In this document: positions 12,601 through 23,549 of the stretch, piece after piece
Layout: every line of letters begins with the position of its first letter
Position numbering within the stretch: position 1 is the first letter of the stretch
Assembly: GCA_033782935.1 (NCBI GenBank)
Contig: JAWQEG010000366.1
Span: forward strand, 309,277-373,276
Source: Petrolisthes cinctipes
Lineage: Eukaryota > Arthropoda > Malacostraca > Decapoda > Porcellanidae
DNA: 64,000 nt
Direction of reading: 5' to 3'
Program-made: the position numbers and the translations under genes
The notes under the pieces: model-generated
The model's database searches: none
What the model was told of the DNA's origin: nothing
Seen by the model: only the letters and a program-made list of their open reading frames with translations

Positions 12601-13330
12601 TTAGGGGGCACAGCAATACGCAAACGAGTGGCTGAAGCACCTGACCCAGCAGTTAGAGAATAATGAAACCGAAGAGCAATGTGATCAGAGAATAAGTCTG
12701 GCACGGAGAAGCACTGGACCTGAGATGCTATCAGGCCAGACGAGAGGATGTAATCCAGAGTACCTCCCCGGCAATGAGTGGCACCGCCAGTGTCCCAGTG
12801 TGTCAGATGATGCTTGCGGATGTATGAAAGGAGACGAACACCATTACGATTAATAGAGCCAGTACCATCACCCAAATCAGAATGCCGAGCATTAAAATCT
12901 CCCATATACACCATACCACGCACTGTTGGAGAAGGAAGAGCCTCAAGAGTGAGTCTAGCTGGGGCAGAATAGACATTACATAGTTGGAGTACTCCATTCC
13001 CAGGTAGAACCTCAAATAGCTGAAAGGTCATGTCAGGATCAGTGGAGGTACGGAGAAGGCGATGTGGCAAGGAGCTATGTATGTAAGTCAGGAGACCATT
13101 CCTTACCAGATGAACATATGGCACATAACCTGAGAGGGGAGGAGCTTGCCCAAGAGCGAGCGGCCTTCCTGGAAATGCTTCCTGGAGAAAAATAACACTG
13201 GGATGATGACGAAAAACATAGGCCTTGAGTTGAGTGAGCTTAGCATAACTGGTGATACCACATACATTCCAGGAGATGACATCCAGCCGGCAATCACTAG
13301 CGAACTCTGTATTTGGAGGTAGAAGTCCGG
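9615..13330 (-). pseudogene. LINE ORF2: AP endonuclease, reverse transcriptase, RNase H
   Basis: Domains in order are an endonuclease (LDVISWNVCGI, MGDFNARH, GTLDYIL, SDHIAL), an RT (DLRSAFDVANRD, GTPQGGVLSPLL, YADD at 11334-11345), the thumb, an RNase H (YTDGSLQVDGAAG, ELYAILDAV, FCDSKPAL, WVPSHVG) and a C-terminal CRLCRAP...H...C zinc motif. A single in-frame TAG (plus-strand CTA at 11058-11060) lies in the thumb; the frame is open on both sides in the same phase. The 5' limit is approximate: the open frame runs upstream through ORF1, and there is no ATG close to the endonuclease start, so initiation may use overlap, frameshift or reinitiation. Confidence 0.85.
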
Positions 13331-14784
13331 TGAGTGGGGGCAGATGAGCGACCTGGAGAAGAAGATGGACCAGGAGAAGGGACTGACTCGAAAAGCTTTT
13401 CAAGGCGAGATGCAACAGTATCCATCTTTTCGGTAAGGGTAGTGACAGTTGAGATGATGGCCTGCTGAGCCTCGACCAAGGTGGAGAGTTTGGAGTCATT
13501 GGCAGCCTGAGCGGCAACCAGCCCATCAATCCTGGCTTCAAGGGCAGAAAAGCGGTTTTCAAGAGCCGTACATCGTGCCATAAGGGTAGCAACAGACTTG
13601 CGGAGGGCCAGGTCTGGAGGTGAGGCAGGGTTGGTAGGAGGAGCAGACTGGGGAGGTGGTGGTGGTGGTGGTGGTGGTGGTGGAGGCGGAGCAATAGTAG
13701 AGACACGAGCCTGGACCTTACGTCGAGTACATCCATGCCACACGTTAACCCCTGGCTGAAGGCATCGTGGACACTTCCATCGAGACGTATCTTCAGGAGG
13801 TGAAGGCTCAGAGGTGGAGGCAGCAGGACGTGATGGTTCACCCCTGACAGGACACGTCTTGGAATCATGGTCGGCTGCACACCATGCACACTTCGGCCTG
13901 GCAGAACAGTACCGGGAGATATGCCCAACTCCCCAGCACCTGTAGCACCAAGGCTGGTCATTATGAAGTTTCCTCACCTCACACGGTGGAAGACAAGGGA
14001 GGAAATCAAAGGAAATCTCATTTGGAGGTGGATCGGGTTGACTCCAGACAACAACAATACGGCTAATGGGGGAACCATCTTGGAAAAAACGACGGGCAAA
14101 GTACACACCAGGGTATCCTTTGGCAAGTTTCGGGTCAACATCAATAGGAAAACGGGTGAGGATGTAGCTGGGGAACTTACGAGGCCTCTCAGGTGAGTCT
14201 TCAAGAATGACAGGCAGAGATAAAAATTCACCAGCCTTCACTCTATCAATGATGTCCTGACGCTTCCTAGAGATGTAGACAAACCGGGAGGTGACAGCAG
14301 CCATCTTGACTTCAGCCAGTTCACGCTGCAACTGGAAGGCCCTGTTGACATCAGACAACCAACGCAGCTTTGTGTCTGTAGATGGGTTTCCAGAGAAGGA
14401 GAGTTTGACATAGGCATCTCTCGGGGCAAAAGCAGGAAGGTTGGACGAGGGCAAGGAGTTGGTATACAAAGAAGAAACACCAGGGTGAGGCAGAGAAGGT
14501 ACGTCGTGCACAGCTGAAGCACCCTTGGCAGTCTTGGCAGCTGGAGGTAAACAGTCCACACCATCGGAATCCTGCGAGGAGTCGGACGAGGCATCAACAG
14601 GTCGCTTGGTAGAGGTTGAGGAGGTGGACGGCTGCAACCTGAGCTGCGGAGTGACCGAGGAGAGGGGGGGAGGGTTGCGAGAAGGCAGCTCAGGCCAGTG
14701 ATCCTCAATTGGAGACTCGTCTTCCTCCGACATTGCCAAGTCGGCCTCCAAGCAGGAATCCGCACTCTCCATCAGGCCAGGCAA
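13297..14784 (-). CDS. LINE ORF1 nucleic-acid-binding protein
   Basis: This intact 495-aa frame starts at the ATG nearest the 5' UTR. It has an acidic, Ser/Pro-rich N-terminus, then zinc knuckles CYRCWGVGHISRYC (CX2CX4HX4C) and CAWCAADHDSKTC, and a further CPRC...H...C cluster. A run of Pro follows, then a heptad-like segment (TLMARCTALENRFSALEARI region) consistent with a coiled coil, and a Ser-rich basic tail. It is expected to coat the LINE RNA and multimerise. Its 3' end overlaps the ORF2 frame. Confidence 0.85.
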   Translation of the reverse strand: MPGLMESADSCLEADLAMSEEDESPIEDHWPELPSRNPPPLSSVTPQLRLQPSTSSTSTKRPVDASSDSSQDSDGVDCLPPAAKTAKGASAVHDVPSLPHPGVSSLYTNSLPSSNLPAFAPRDAYVKLSFSGNPSTDTKLRWLSDVNRAFQLQRELAEVKMAAVTSRFVYISRKRQDIIDRVKAGEFLSLPVILEDSPERPRKFPSYILTRFPIDVDPKLAKGYPGVYFARRFFQDGSPISRIVVVWSQPDPPPNEISFDFLPCLPPCEVRKLHNDQPWCYRCWGVGHISRYCSARPKCAWCAADHDSKTCPVRGEPSRPAASTSEPSPPEDTSRWKCPRCLQPGVNVWHGCTRRKVQARVSTIAPPPPPPPPPPPPPQSAPPTNPASPPDLALRKSVATLMARCTALENRFSALEARIDGLVAAQAANDSKLSTLVEAQQAIISTVTTLTEKMDTVASRLEKLFESVPSPGPSSSPGRSSAPTHRTSTSKYRVR

Positions 14785-15058
14785 GGCCTAGATGGAAAGG
14801 AAACAACAACACAAACAACTAAACACTCAATCAGCCAGGGACACACACACACACACACAGACAATCACAACAAAACTATACACAGAACCACAACAGACAA
14901 ACAACACCAGCAACACCACAGAAACAACAACACACAAACAAGAACTCACAAACAACACAAACAAGAGCTCCAAAACAACACAAAACAACAACACAAACGA
15001 GAATGGAGGCAGAGCGCCACGAGTACGTCCACACTCCACCTGTTCTGGAGCGAGACTG

Positions 15059-15508
15059 ATATAGTGTGGTGAATCTATTAGTCCCGTGATGGGATATAAC
15101 TAACTAAATAATATTGTGTGTTCACATTCAGACATAGTAAGTAAAGTATGTTGTTTTTTCTCAAGCTCATTCTGGTCTCGTCTCTGCTGGGTGACAGCCA
15201 TTATATAGCATTCTCCCTTCGTGTTTAGTGAACTACGTGGTACCAAAGAAAATTCAGAACATTTGCTGGCAATTATATTATTTCATTATTATAGTATTGA
15301 GATTAGGATGTGATTTTTTTTTTATTGTATTTCGGCCTTGTTGTAATATTTTTTTATAGGTACTTAGCTCTGTCAACTGGCGAAACGAGGAATGGTTCCA
15401 GTCCTAGTTGACAGAACGGGGAGTAGGTAATATTAGCAAGGGAGGGGGGAACAGAAATTCTTATTATTGTGATTATGTTGTACTTGTACCAAATAGATTG
15501 ATAAAATA
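15059..15508 (+). mobile_element. 3' LTR of Ty3 element, second part (3'-truncated)
   Basis: It resumes with the duplicated target ATATAGTGT and follows the 5' LTR (from about 1437) closely, with small indels, until AGATTGATAAAATA at 15508. There homology stops, leaving about 420 bp of the LTR end absent. Confidence 0.85.
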
Positions 15509-16065
15509 ACTTACCACCTGTCGTCACTTACACTGAGGGCTGGCGTCAATCAACTTACTACCCATCGTCTTCCTGGGAAACTAAGGGAATTACTCAATGT
15601 TTAGAGTAAAAGCTTGGACTTGTCTCTATTTACTGAGGTATATCAGGTTACAAGATTACCGATTATATCAAACACCTTTCGTGTCTCTCAAAGACATGTA
15701 CAACTATAAGACAGTACTATAGGGAGGGAGATCCTTTCACGCCCAGAGCAGGGCAATAACAGCCCCTCTCTCGCCAAAGGCAGGGCGTTAATTGCGCCTC
15801 TCCTCTCTCGCTCTTCACGGACGTACAGCTCCTGACAGATCAAGGGTCCACACTTCTTCCACCAGCGTCTTGGTTTGGGCCTCGTCGGATCTGGCAACAA
15901 TTGCAGGTGGAGGGAGGGGGGATTTTAGTGGGAGAGGAGGAGAGAAATGTGGGCAGGGCTATATAGGAGGTAATATGGGAGGGTTAACGAATGATCAGGT
16001 AGAGAAGACGTTTGTCCGGAGGCATGAATGAAGCATACACTGTGAACGGTATCGAATCACCAATA
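15509..16065. other. Unassigned sequence
   Basis: I see no supported gene. Positions 15720-15830 contain GC-rich, partly repetitive words (CAGGGCAATAAC, CAGGGCGTTAAT) that I could not assign. Confidence 0.4.
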
Positions 16066-16505
16066 GTTTAAAGCAGGGTTCTTCAAACTTTTTCAGTCGT
16101 GACCCAGTTTTTACTATGACATCATTCTCGCGACCCATACAGAAAGATATTTCACAAATGACCAGAATTATCAACCTAAGATAATACAAGGCCAGAAACT
16201 GAAACGTAATATTTATGATTAAAAGGCAATCTAACCAGAATTATAAACACTGCCTCACCTACCCCTACCTCTCTCTCTCTCTCTCAAGAAGGCTAATATT
16301 TGTGCAATGATTTTGTTTTATTGATAATTAAATATATGAATATTCGATTATTAAAATACGTTAGGTGGCTTCATGTATGAACTTCATATTTATGTTATTG
16401 TCACGAACATTATTATTCTATTTTAATCATGTATTTATTTTTGTGAGCCTCGGACCCAGTTTGGAGGAATTCGGGACCCGTAGTTCGAAGAACCCTGGTT
16501 TAAAG
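16066..16505. mobile_element. hAT-type non-autonomous DNA element with 8-bp TSD
   Basis: The 424-bp element (16074-16497) starts CAGGGTTCTTCAAACT and ends AGTTCGAAGAACCCTG, imperfect terminal inverted repeats of about 16 bp. It is flanked by a perfect 8-bp duplication GTTTAAAG (16066-16073 and 16498-16505). TIR sequence and TSD length fit hAT. It has no coding capacity. Confidence 0.88.
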
Positions 16506-16771
16506 AAGTGCATACTGCATTAACGTAGGTGGATATAGGAGAGAAGAAATGTGATGATTTGAGGCGAGGGTAAGGGGGAAAAGGGTAAGAAAAACGAAGG
16601 TGGTTAGTTGAAAAGTAATAACAAACAAATATAATTAGAATATCTGTTACATTATATCCTTTAAATAAAGGCACTGTCTTTTGTTCACCATCGTAGTGGG
16701 ATAGACTACTGAATATATATTATCCTTGGATATTAGACAGCTATCCCTGTATTCCTTTTATCCCTCGCGCT
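16506..16771. other. Unassigned sequence
   Basis: No gene or repeat identified. Confidence 0.35.
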
Positions 16772-16976
16772 TGCCCCATAGGGGGGTATTGCCTGTAATG
16801 ATGTGGGCAATACTTTAAGGGTTTTGGCGCCCCTTCGACCCCAGCCACTAGCTTACATTTCTTCAACTGTCCTTCCTTTCTTCCTATTTCCTTCTTGCTT
16901 GCTGTCACACCTCTCTATCACCTTTTCCTGGTGCTATTTGACCTCGCTGTTGCGTCACCTAATATCAATCAAATCC
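16772..16976 (+). repeat. Dispersed ~205-bp SINE-like repeat, copy 1
   Basis: It shares GGGGGGTATTGCC, GGGCAATACTTTAAGGGTTT, GGCGCCCCTTCG and CCCAGCCACTAGCTT with reverse-complement copies at 38323-38530 and 45523-45735. All three end in an ATCAATCAA-type short-repeat tail. No clear tRNA head is visible, so the class is uncertain. Confidence 0.75.
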
Positions 16977-17378
16977 CTCGTGCTTGTATTCCACCCTACT
17001 TATCACCTTCTCCCAAGCCCAGCTGTTTTTTTTTTTCGGCAGAAGACGGTTTAATTTTCAAACTTTTTTAACAATCACATTTGTCAACACATTCATTAAG
17101 CTATTTACCAGGATTTTTTCTTCTAAATATGCATTTCCTTAAAAATAATCGATGTTAAACTTGACTAGGCGCCGCTATATGGCGTTTTCAATAAACTTGG
17201 TCTAATTTTATGCATAGGCTATATATATTACAGTATCTCTCAAGTAACTGGCAACCTTACACATCCTCCCTACTGTCTTATCCCTCTCTCGCTTACCCTT
17301 CCCTCCTTTCTTACCGTTTATCTTTTCTTTCTCATATTTTTAACCTTCTCATTCATTCTTAAAATGTTTTAAAAGTTT
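16977..17378. other. Unassigned sequence
   Basis: No gene seen; mostly pyrimidine-rich AT-biased sequence. Confidence 0.35.
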
Positions 17379-19031
17379 ATAAAGCCACCAGTGTATGCTA
17401 CTACTCTATCGTATAGCTGGATCAACCTGGTCTGGAAAAAAAACCAAGAGACTGATGAGGAACAGGACTTGCCTTGCGAATACCAAAAAAAAAAAAAAAA
17501 TCATACAAAGGACAAGTCCAGCTCCTCTCCAGTACTGGGTATACGCTGCCATCACCAAAACAAGTCGATCAGAGGAACCAAGTGAACACACACTGGAGGG
17601 GTAGCGTAGCGTTAGCTTATGTAGGCGCGTGAGTAAGCAACCCAGACTACAATTTTAACGGGGGTATGATCAGTGACTTGAATTGAGAATTAATATCTAT
17701 ATAGGAACACAGTCTATTTGTTATATCGGTGACGGAAATACTCAACAGATTATAAACTCGTTTATTTATAATATTATGGCACTAGTACATTTATATAATA
17801 ATAATACAATAATTTCTTCTACCCCTTCCTTGGCAATATCTCCTACTCCCCGTTCTGTCAACTAGGACAGGAAGAATTCTGTGTCTCGCCAGCTGACAGA
17901 GCTAAGCACCCATAAAAAGAAAATATTACATGAAGTGTCCCTCCTCCCACAATATCCCAAATAATTTATAATAATAAATTTTTCACCACAAGGCCGAATT
18001 ATAACTAATACAATACAAAAAATCACATCCTAATCTCAATATTACAATAATGAACTTTTAGAATTGCCAGCAATGTTTCTTTAATCTTTTGGTACCACGT
18101 GGGTTACTTTACACCAAGGGAGAATGCTAATAATGGCTGTCACCCCAGCAGACGAGAAATGAGCAAAAAAAAATATACATTAGTTACTATGTCTGAACGT
18201 GAACAAACAATATTCTTTAGTTTTTTAAATTCCATCACTGGACTAATTGATTTACCACTCACTATATTCACAAATCAATATATATATATTACTAGAGCTA
18301 GCTTGAGCTCTCACCTGTCACCCCAGCAGACGAGAAATGAGAAAGAGATGAGTCGACATACCGCCTCCTCTCCTCTCCCTCCCACCTCCCCTCAAAGTAG
18401 TGACCTACGTATTTAAGTTTCTGGCATTTCCATCAGTTCCACCATTACTGGTGTATTTTCAGTTACATTGTACCATATACACCTATTCTCTTACTCAAAT
18501 ACATTGCCTTCTTCCTCAGTTAAAGTATATTACGGTAATACACATTTACTTGGCATGTATTGTTCTGTCAACAAGAAAATGTAGTGTCTTAGCTAAACCC
18601 TAACTAATCTAATTAATTTTCTAAATAAGTTACAGTTAAAATGCAGGTAACAGCATAGGAATGTTAGGTTCGTAATTATACATTATAATTATAAATGCAG
18701 GTTATTCCCTGTATTCAATTAATTATTTTACATTCACCTCTTAATCACCACGTATTTCTCTATCCCAATCAATCTACGTAAGTTTCAATTATTCCTCTAT
18801 TTCACCTATTTACCTAACTATAATTATTATTTCTATTATTCATCTATAACCTCTAACTATAAACATTATTTTTTACTTTTCATCATACTAACATTTTCAG
18901 AAGAAACCCATCACCGAGATTATTCGTCATTGATAATTTTGGCCAGGCTACTCCCTACAATCTTATACTAAAAGCCTACCGTAATACCCGTAAATATTCT
19001 AAATAATATATATAATAATAGGGGTGTTACA
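17379..19031 (-). mobile_element. Inverted LTR of the same Ty3 family
   Basis: The reverse complement begins TGTAACACCCC (19031 downward), matches the 3' LTR start, contains a single unit of the 81-bp duplication near 18900, and continues through regions matching 1137-2240 (for example the GTATGCTACTACTCTATC word at 17393). It stops about 75 bp before the LTR end, so it is a nearly complete solo or truncated LTR. It gives the best view of full LTR length, about 1.7 kb. Confidence 0.85.
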
Positions 19032-20285
19032 ATTTTAAAAGTAAATGTGCAACTAATGAAAAAAAATGGAGCGTTACATACACATACCACATTTTCCCTA
19101 ATCACATATAATTACATAATTTTTAATAAAAAAAATTGAACTTAATATTACACAGTAATATAATATTACAAAATAACAATACTTACAGCTAACATATATG
19201 ATAATACGCCCAAAACAAGAAGCTCGAAGCTCCACATACGCAAATTAAACCAGTGCACATCAAACATAATGAAATTGAAACCCCAACACCGTAGACTTCA
19301 ACTGAACTCTAATCATGATGAAAATGAACCACCGATAACCTAAATTATCATTTTCTCTAGTCGTATCCGACAACGAGGTCAATGAATTTTAGAGCAAAGA
19401 GATTTTCCTCTCAGTTTACCGTAACATAATGCAAAATCGTGCCGCGAGATATACATCTAAGGCAGTTGATACTATGACGGCAACAAGAAAATGGACAAAT
19501 AATAGGAGACCATGTCATGTGTCATGAAGTGTGTTATGAAAGTCCGCTGGGTTACATAAAAGGAATGCAACAATTAATAGCCTTCAGCCTCGTCCATGTT
19601 GCCACGCCTCCCCCTTGCTACGAACAGTGTATTGTTATACAATTCAGTCACTTCTGCCCTGTCCTTCGTAAAATCAGTGGTGCATCTGGGTAAGTGCATA
19701 TTTGTGCGTCAGTGCCTCATTGCTGGTGTGTTTCTCTAAGTATATGTGAGAAGTTGAATTTGGCGCGAGGCTCAAGAGCTAGCTAGCCAAGAAAGCGAGT
19801 CTGTGTTTGCAAGGGGGGACGGGTGTTGTGATACGAGGCAGGCTGCGTGCTCAGGGGGAAGACGATTTTTTGGGATCTTGTTTTGAGGTGATCCAGGTTA
19901 CTCTACAGGTGGAGTTGTATCATGTACTGATTAAAGTGAGGAAACTGTGGTGATAATATAAATATGGTGAAGGCCGATATAACTGGGGATTTCAGGAGTT
20001 TATGGTGGAGGGACGGCGTTGGGTTCGTGTCTGTGGTCTGTGGGTGAGCCAAGGAGTCCTGTGACAGTGAGGGCCTGTAGATGCGTGTGGTCTGGTGCCC
20101 GAAAGCGTCCCTGCTAGCGTCGCACACGTGGCATCGACGGAAGGGGTGTCATTAGGGGGGAAGGCACCAAGCGTTCTAACGCAAGTGGAGAGTGGCGGGC
20201 TTGGGGATGCTGTATATGGTGAAGAGTATAGGGTGGAAAATTACCTGAAGGACAGTGTTGGTGACTTGAAGGGTATATGGAACGA
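19032..20285. other. Unassigned sequence
   Basis: AT-rich up to about 19550 and more balanced later. Short open frames near 20095-20361 have no recognisable domain. I cannot support a gene. Confidence 0.4.
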
Positions 20286-20503
20286 TGTACACTCGCCAGC
20301 ACTGCCGCGTGGACAGGGGCTCACACATATTCAGAGATGTAGCACCACTGTGATTATTTAGCTCGAAACAATCCACGTGTGTGAGATGGAGTATCCTCAA
20401 TACACTAGCTAATGAAGTGAACTTTGTTGCTTAAGGAACTACATCACTTTAATCTCTTAAACATGTGAGCCCTTGTACCACGCGGCAGTGCTGGCGACTG
20501 TAC
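20286..20503. repeat. Inverted repeat, ~40-bp arms
   Basis: The left arm (20286-20326, with GCCAGCACTGCCGCGTGG) is complementary to the right arm (20464-20503, with CCACGCGGCAGTGCTGGC). The 137-bp centre is unrelated. It resembles a MITE or palindromic element, but no target duplication was identified. Confidence 0.75.
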
Positions 20504-21016
20504 AGCTGATCACACTTCCGTGAGGCCCACCCAGCGTTGTCAACGTTGGCCGAGATATTAACCTCGAAACACTAGTTGTGAGCCCTGCTCGCTCGAACCA
20601 TTCACTGGTGGGAGGGACAAGTAAGGAGGGATTTGAGGAGGGTAGGGGGGTGCCTATATAAGAGAGGTGAGAAATTATTCTTGCGGAGGTGAAAAATAAG
20701 TGGAAGCTCTAATAAAAGTACGAAAGTACACCCGGTTATTAATTATTTATATACCGATATTCGTGTCAATTATTAACATCATTAAAGGTAAGATTAACAT
20801 TTTCATATTATGATGTAACACAAAAACAACTGAGGTAACATTATTGTATACTTTATTCGTATAATATTCAATGGTTGTTATCAAGCACTAAACGATGAAA
20901 AATAGTTACACAATAACTGAATAAGAATCATGAACCAGAATGTTCTTTATTAAATGAAGCAAATGTGAATACCTTTATATTACATGTGTCAAGTGTTGAT
21001 ACCATAACTGTACATA
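20504..21016. other. Unassigned sequence
   Basis: No gene or repeat recognised; AT-rich after 20700. Confidence 0.35.
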
Positions 21017-22129
21017 CACTTCCATTTCCCCCGTATCTACCTAACAGTTTATAATCGTAGTGTCAAATATCAAGGCTCTCATTATCCCTCACGTGATAGC
21101 AACCTTGTGATATTCTGAATACTTTTAATAATAGCCTGTTGTATTGAATATAGTAAACACGTGCTGTTTGGTAATTTACTATGAATCCTTCGGTATTTCA
21201 TCTGTTTCTAGGTAGCAAAAATTTTTATTTTGGCAGATAATACTTGTGAGCAGAGGCCAGGGAGATTGCGTCTGGCACTCACAGGCTTGTCACCAGTATT
21301 TTTTTTTTTTTTTTGCATTAAATAGAGAATGACGTTGACTCTAGTCTCGTTAGCCCACATTAGTTTTGATTCTCAAAGAGGATTATGAGTTGGTTGAAAA
21401 CCACTAAACTGATAAGGGTACTGAAGACTGAGTGTGGAAATATTCCCTCTCCAACGTGTTGGCAGCCCTGATGACTTGAAGATGTGTAAGGTGGTGCAGT
21501 CAGTCAGTTTACAAGGCAAGGTGTATATGGAAATTCACACTAATATCAACCTTGTAGCAGAAGACAGTAAAGACCAACACGGCGTCAAATACAACGGTGA
21601 GTATTGAGAAGGTGTTGTATGATGGGAAACACAGGATTTCAGACCTTAACACGCCTTCAATAAAGTTTAATTTTAAGAAATGTTGAAAATGGTTGTCAGC
21701 TTCTTTATTAACATGTTCGATGAAACCTCAACTGTGCATCCCATGTATTACTTGATGGAAGTATTACAATGTTTAAATAATTATGAATATAGTTCTCTCG
21801 CAACTCATGACAGATAAAACCGATAGAACCTCTGTCACCAACATTATTTTGTTATGTGTGTGTACTGGCTTATATATATAAGTATAGATTCTATAGAACT
21901 TGCACACAGAGAAGAGAGATACACACAGAGAAGAGAGATACAGAGCAAATAATAATTGTTGCTACCAAGAGATAAATGACAAAACAAAGGTTTCATAGTC
22001 AAATTCCAATCATTCAATACAACAGGCTATTATTAAAAGTATTCAGAATATTACAAGGCTGCTATCACGTGAAGGATAATGAGAGCCTTGATTATAAACT
22101 GTTAGGTCGATACGGGGGAAATGAAAGTC
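21017..22129. repeat. Long inverted repeat, ~120-130-bp arms about 860 bp apart
   Basis: The left arm (21017-21150) and right arm (22011-22129) are reverse complements apart from a few indels; shared words include AACAGGCTATTATTAAAAGT and ATAATGAGAGCCTTGAT. The interior has no transposase frame but contains a short duplicated CACACAGAGAAGAGAGATA at about 21904-21942. It could be a non-autonomous DNA element with long TIRs. Confidence 0.75.
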
Positions 22130-22314
22130 TGGTGGCTCCCTGAAATTGTGACTTTGAGTATTTTCTGGGCGAGCAATGATATCAATAATATAATATAATA
22201 ATAATATAATGATATAATATATAACTGCTTATATCGTATCTGGAAATATCCAACACAAGGTTTGTGGGGGTCTCTGGTCAACTGACTAGTCAGCTGATCG
22301 TGGACGCCACCAAA

Positions 22315-23549
22315 ATGGCTACCACCCGTCAGTCAAAATCAAAACATTCCTTAAGTGCTGGGAAGAACACCGACGATTTGGATGCATCTGCCAACAATCA
22401 GAAACCCGGTGATGAGTGTGGTACATGTAGTGTTGTGGTTGGAGCTAATAACAAGGCACTTAGCTGTGAGATATGTGATAAGTGGTATCACATTAAATGT
22501 GAGAGTATTCCCGAGAGTGTTTACAACTTCATGTTGCATGATGAAGCTGGTAAACAACTCATTTGGCATTGTAGCTACTGCCAGAGAGGCTGTGTTAAAG
22601 TATACAAGCACATGAAAATAATTGTTGCTGATCAGCTAGAGTTGAAAACTAAGCAAAATGTCCTACAGGAAGAGAAAAAAACTGTGAGAGAATGCATTAC
22701 TCAGGAAATAGGAGCCATGAAAGACATTGAAGCTAGGGTAGGATCAATAGAGGCTATGTTGGCTGATAAAAATGAGAAAATTGATAAAATGTGGAAGGTA
22801 GAGGACACTTTTAAGGATCAAATTTTGGCAGTAACAACAATTTATGGAGGAAAACCTGAGCAATTCCAAGGACATTAAACAAACTTTTAGTAATGCTGTT
22901 AAGGAAGCTATTGATGGTAATAAGGATTTGAATATGATGGTGAAATCCAAAGTTGATGAAGCTTTGGATCAGGCACAAGCTAAGCCTAGGCCTGACACAT
23001 GAAACAAGACAGGTGATACGTCAACAGGTGTTTTACTTGAGGAAAGAGGAGGAAAGGAGAAATAATCTAATTATACACAATTTGCAGGAGACAGCTGAGT
23101 TGACACCAGAAGAGACAAGGAAACAGGATATAACTACCTTCATGCAAATTGTTAATATCTGTGGGGCCCCTATTCAAGAGCAGGACGTTCTGGACTGCAG
23201 AAGACTGGGTCAGACAGTTACTGACAAGAACAAACATAGACCAGTCCTAATCAAATTAGTGAGTGAGGAGAAAAAACGTAATCTATTTGTCAGGCTTGGT
23301 GCTTGGAGGAAGTACCAGCAGGAGCATAGAGGGCCGGAGGAGATCACTGCTGGCAAGCCTCTCATTAACACTGACCATGATATGACACAGGAACAGCGGA
23401 AGGATCGGAGATCGCTTGTGGAAGAGGCAAAAAACTTGAATGCCAAATTGCCAGTCGATGTGAAAACCAGATGGACAGTCAGGGGATCGCCCTGGAATAT
23501 GAGAGTACTGAAAGTGATTTTAGTACCCCCCAATCCAAATCACCAATAG
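22315..23549 (+). pseudogene. LINE ORF1 with PHD finger
   Basis: The frame 22315-22878 (after an in-frame upstream ATG at 22264) encodes a PHD zinc finger: CGTC, then CEICDKWYHIKC and HCSYC, with C4HC3 spacing. A Lys/Glu-rich, heptad-like segment follows. A frameshift near 22865 and a second one near 23000 move the reading to the 22953-23549 frame, which holds RKEEERRNNLIIHNL and KHRPVLIKL, typical of the RNA-binding C-terminal domain of LINE ORF1 proteins. PHD-bearing ORF1 proteins are known from CR1-group elements. The protein would bind LINE RNA. Confidence 0.75.

Larger units (their letters stand above)
9407..15058 (-). mobile_element. Full-length RNase H-bearing LINE nested in the Ty3 LTR
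   Basis: The 5652-bp insert is bounded by a 9-bp target duplication. On the minus strand it runs from a 5' end CAGTCTCGCTCC through a CA/AAC-rich 5' UTR, ORF1 (zinc knuckles), ORF2 (AP endonuclease, RT, RNase H, Cys/His end) and a poly(A) tail seen as the T-run at 9407-9435. The architecture fits the I/LOA-type RNase H LINEs; I cannot fix the clade from sequence alone. It is complete at the 5' end and ORF2 has one stop codon, so it inserted fairly recently. Confidence 0.88.

Noticed and set aside
13331..13961. His- and Leu-rich N-terminal extension of the LINE ORF2 frame
   Set aside because: It lies opposite in phase to the well-supported ORF1 and its His/Leu runs come from ORF1 Pro/Ser-rich codons; it is a shadow frame.
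14792..15072. Thr/Asn/Gln-rich plus-strand frames
   Set aside because: They translate the CA/AAC-rich 5' UTR of the minus-strand LINE and have no domain.
22351..22615. Opposite- and shifted-frame ORFs over the PHD region
   Set aside because: Shadows of the LINE ORF1.
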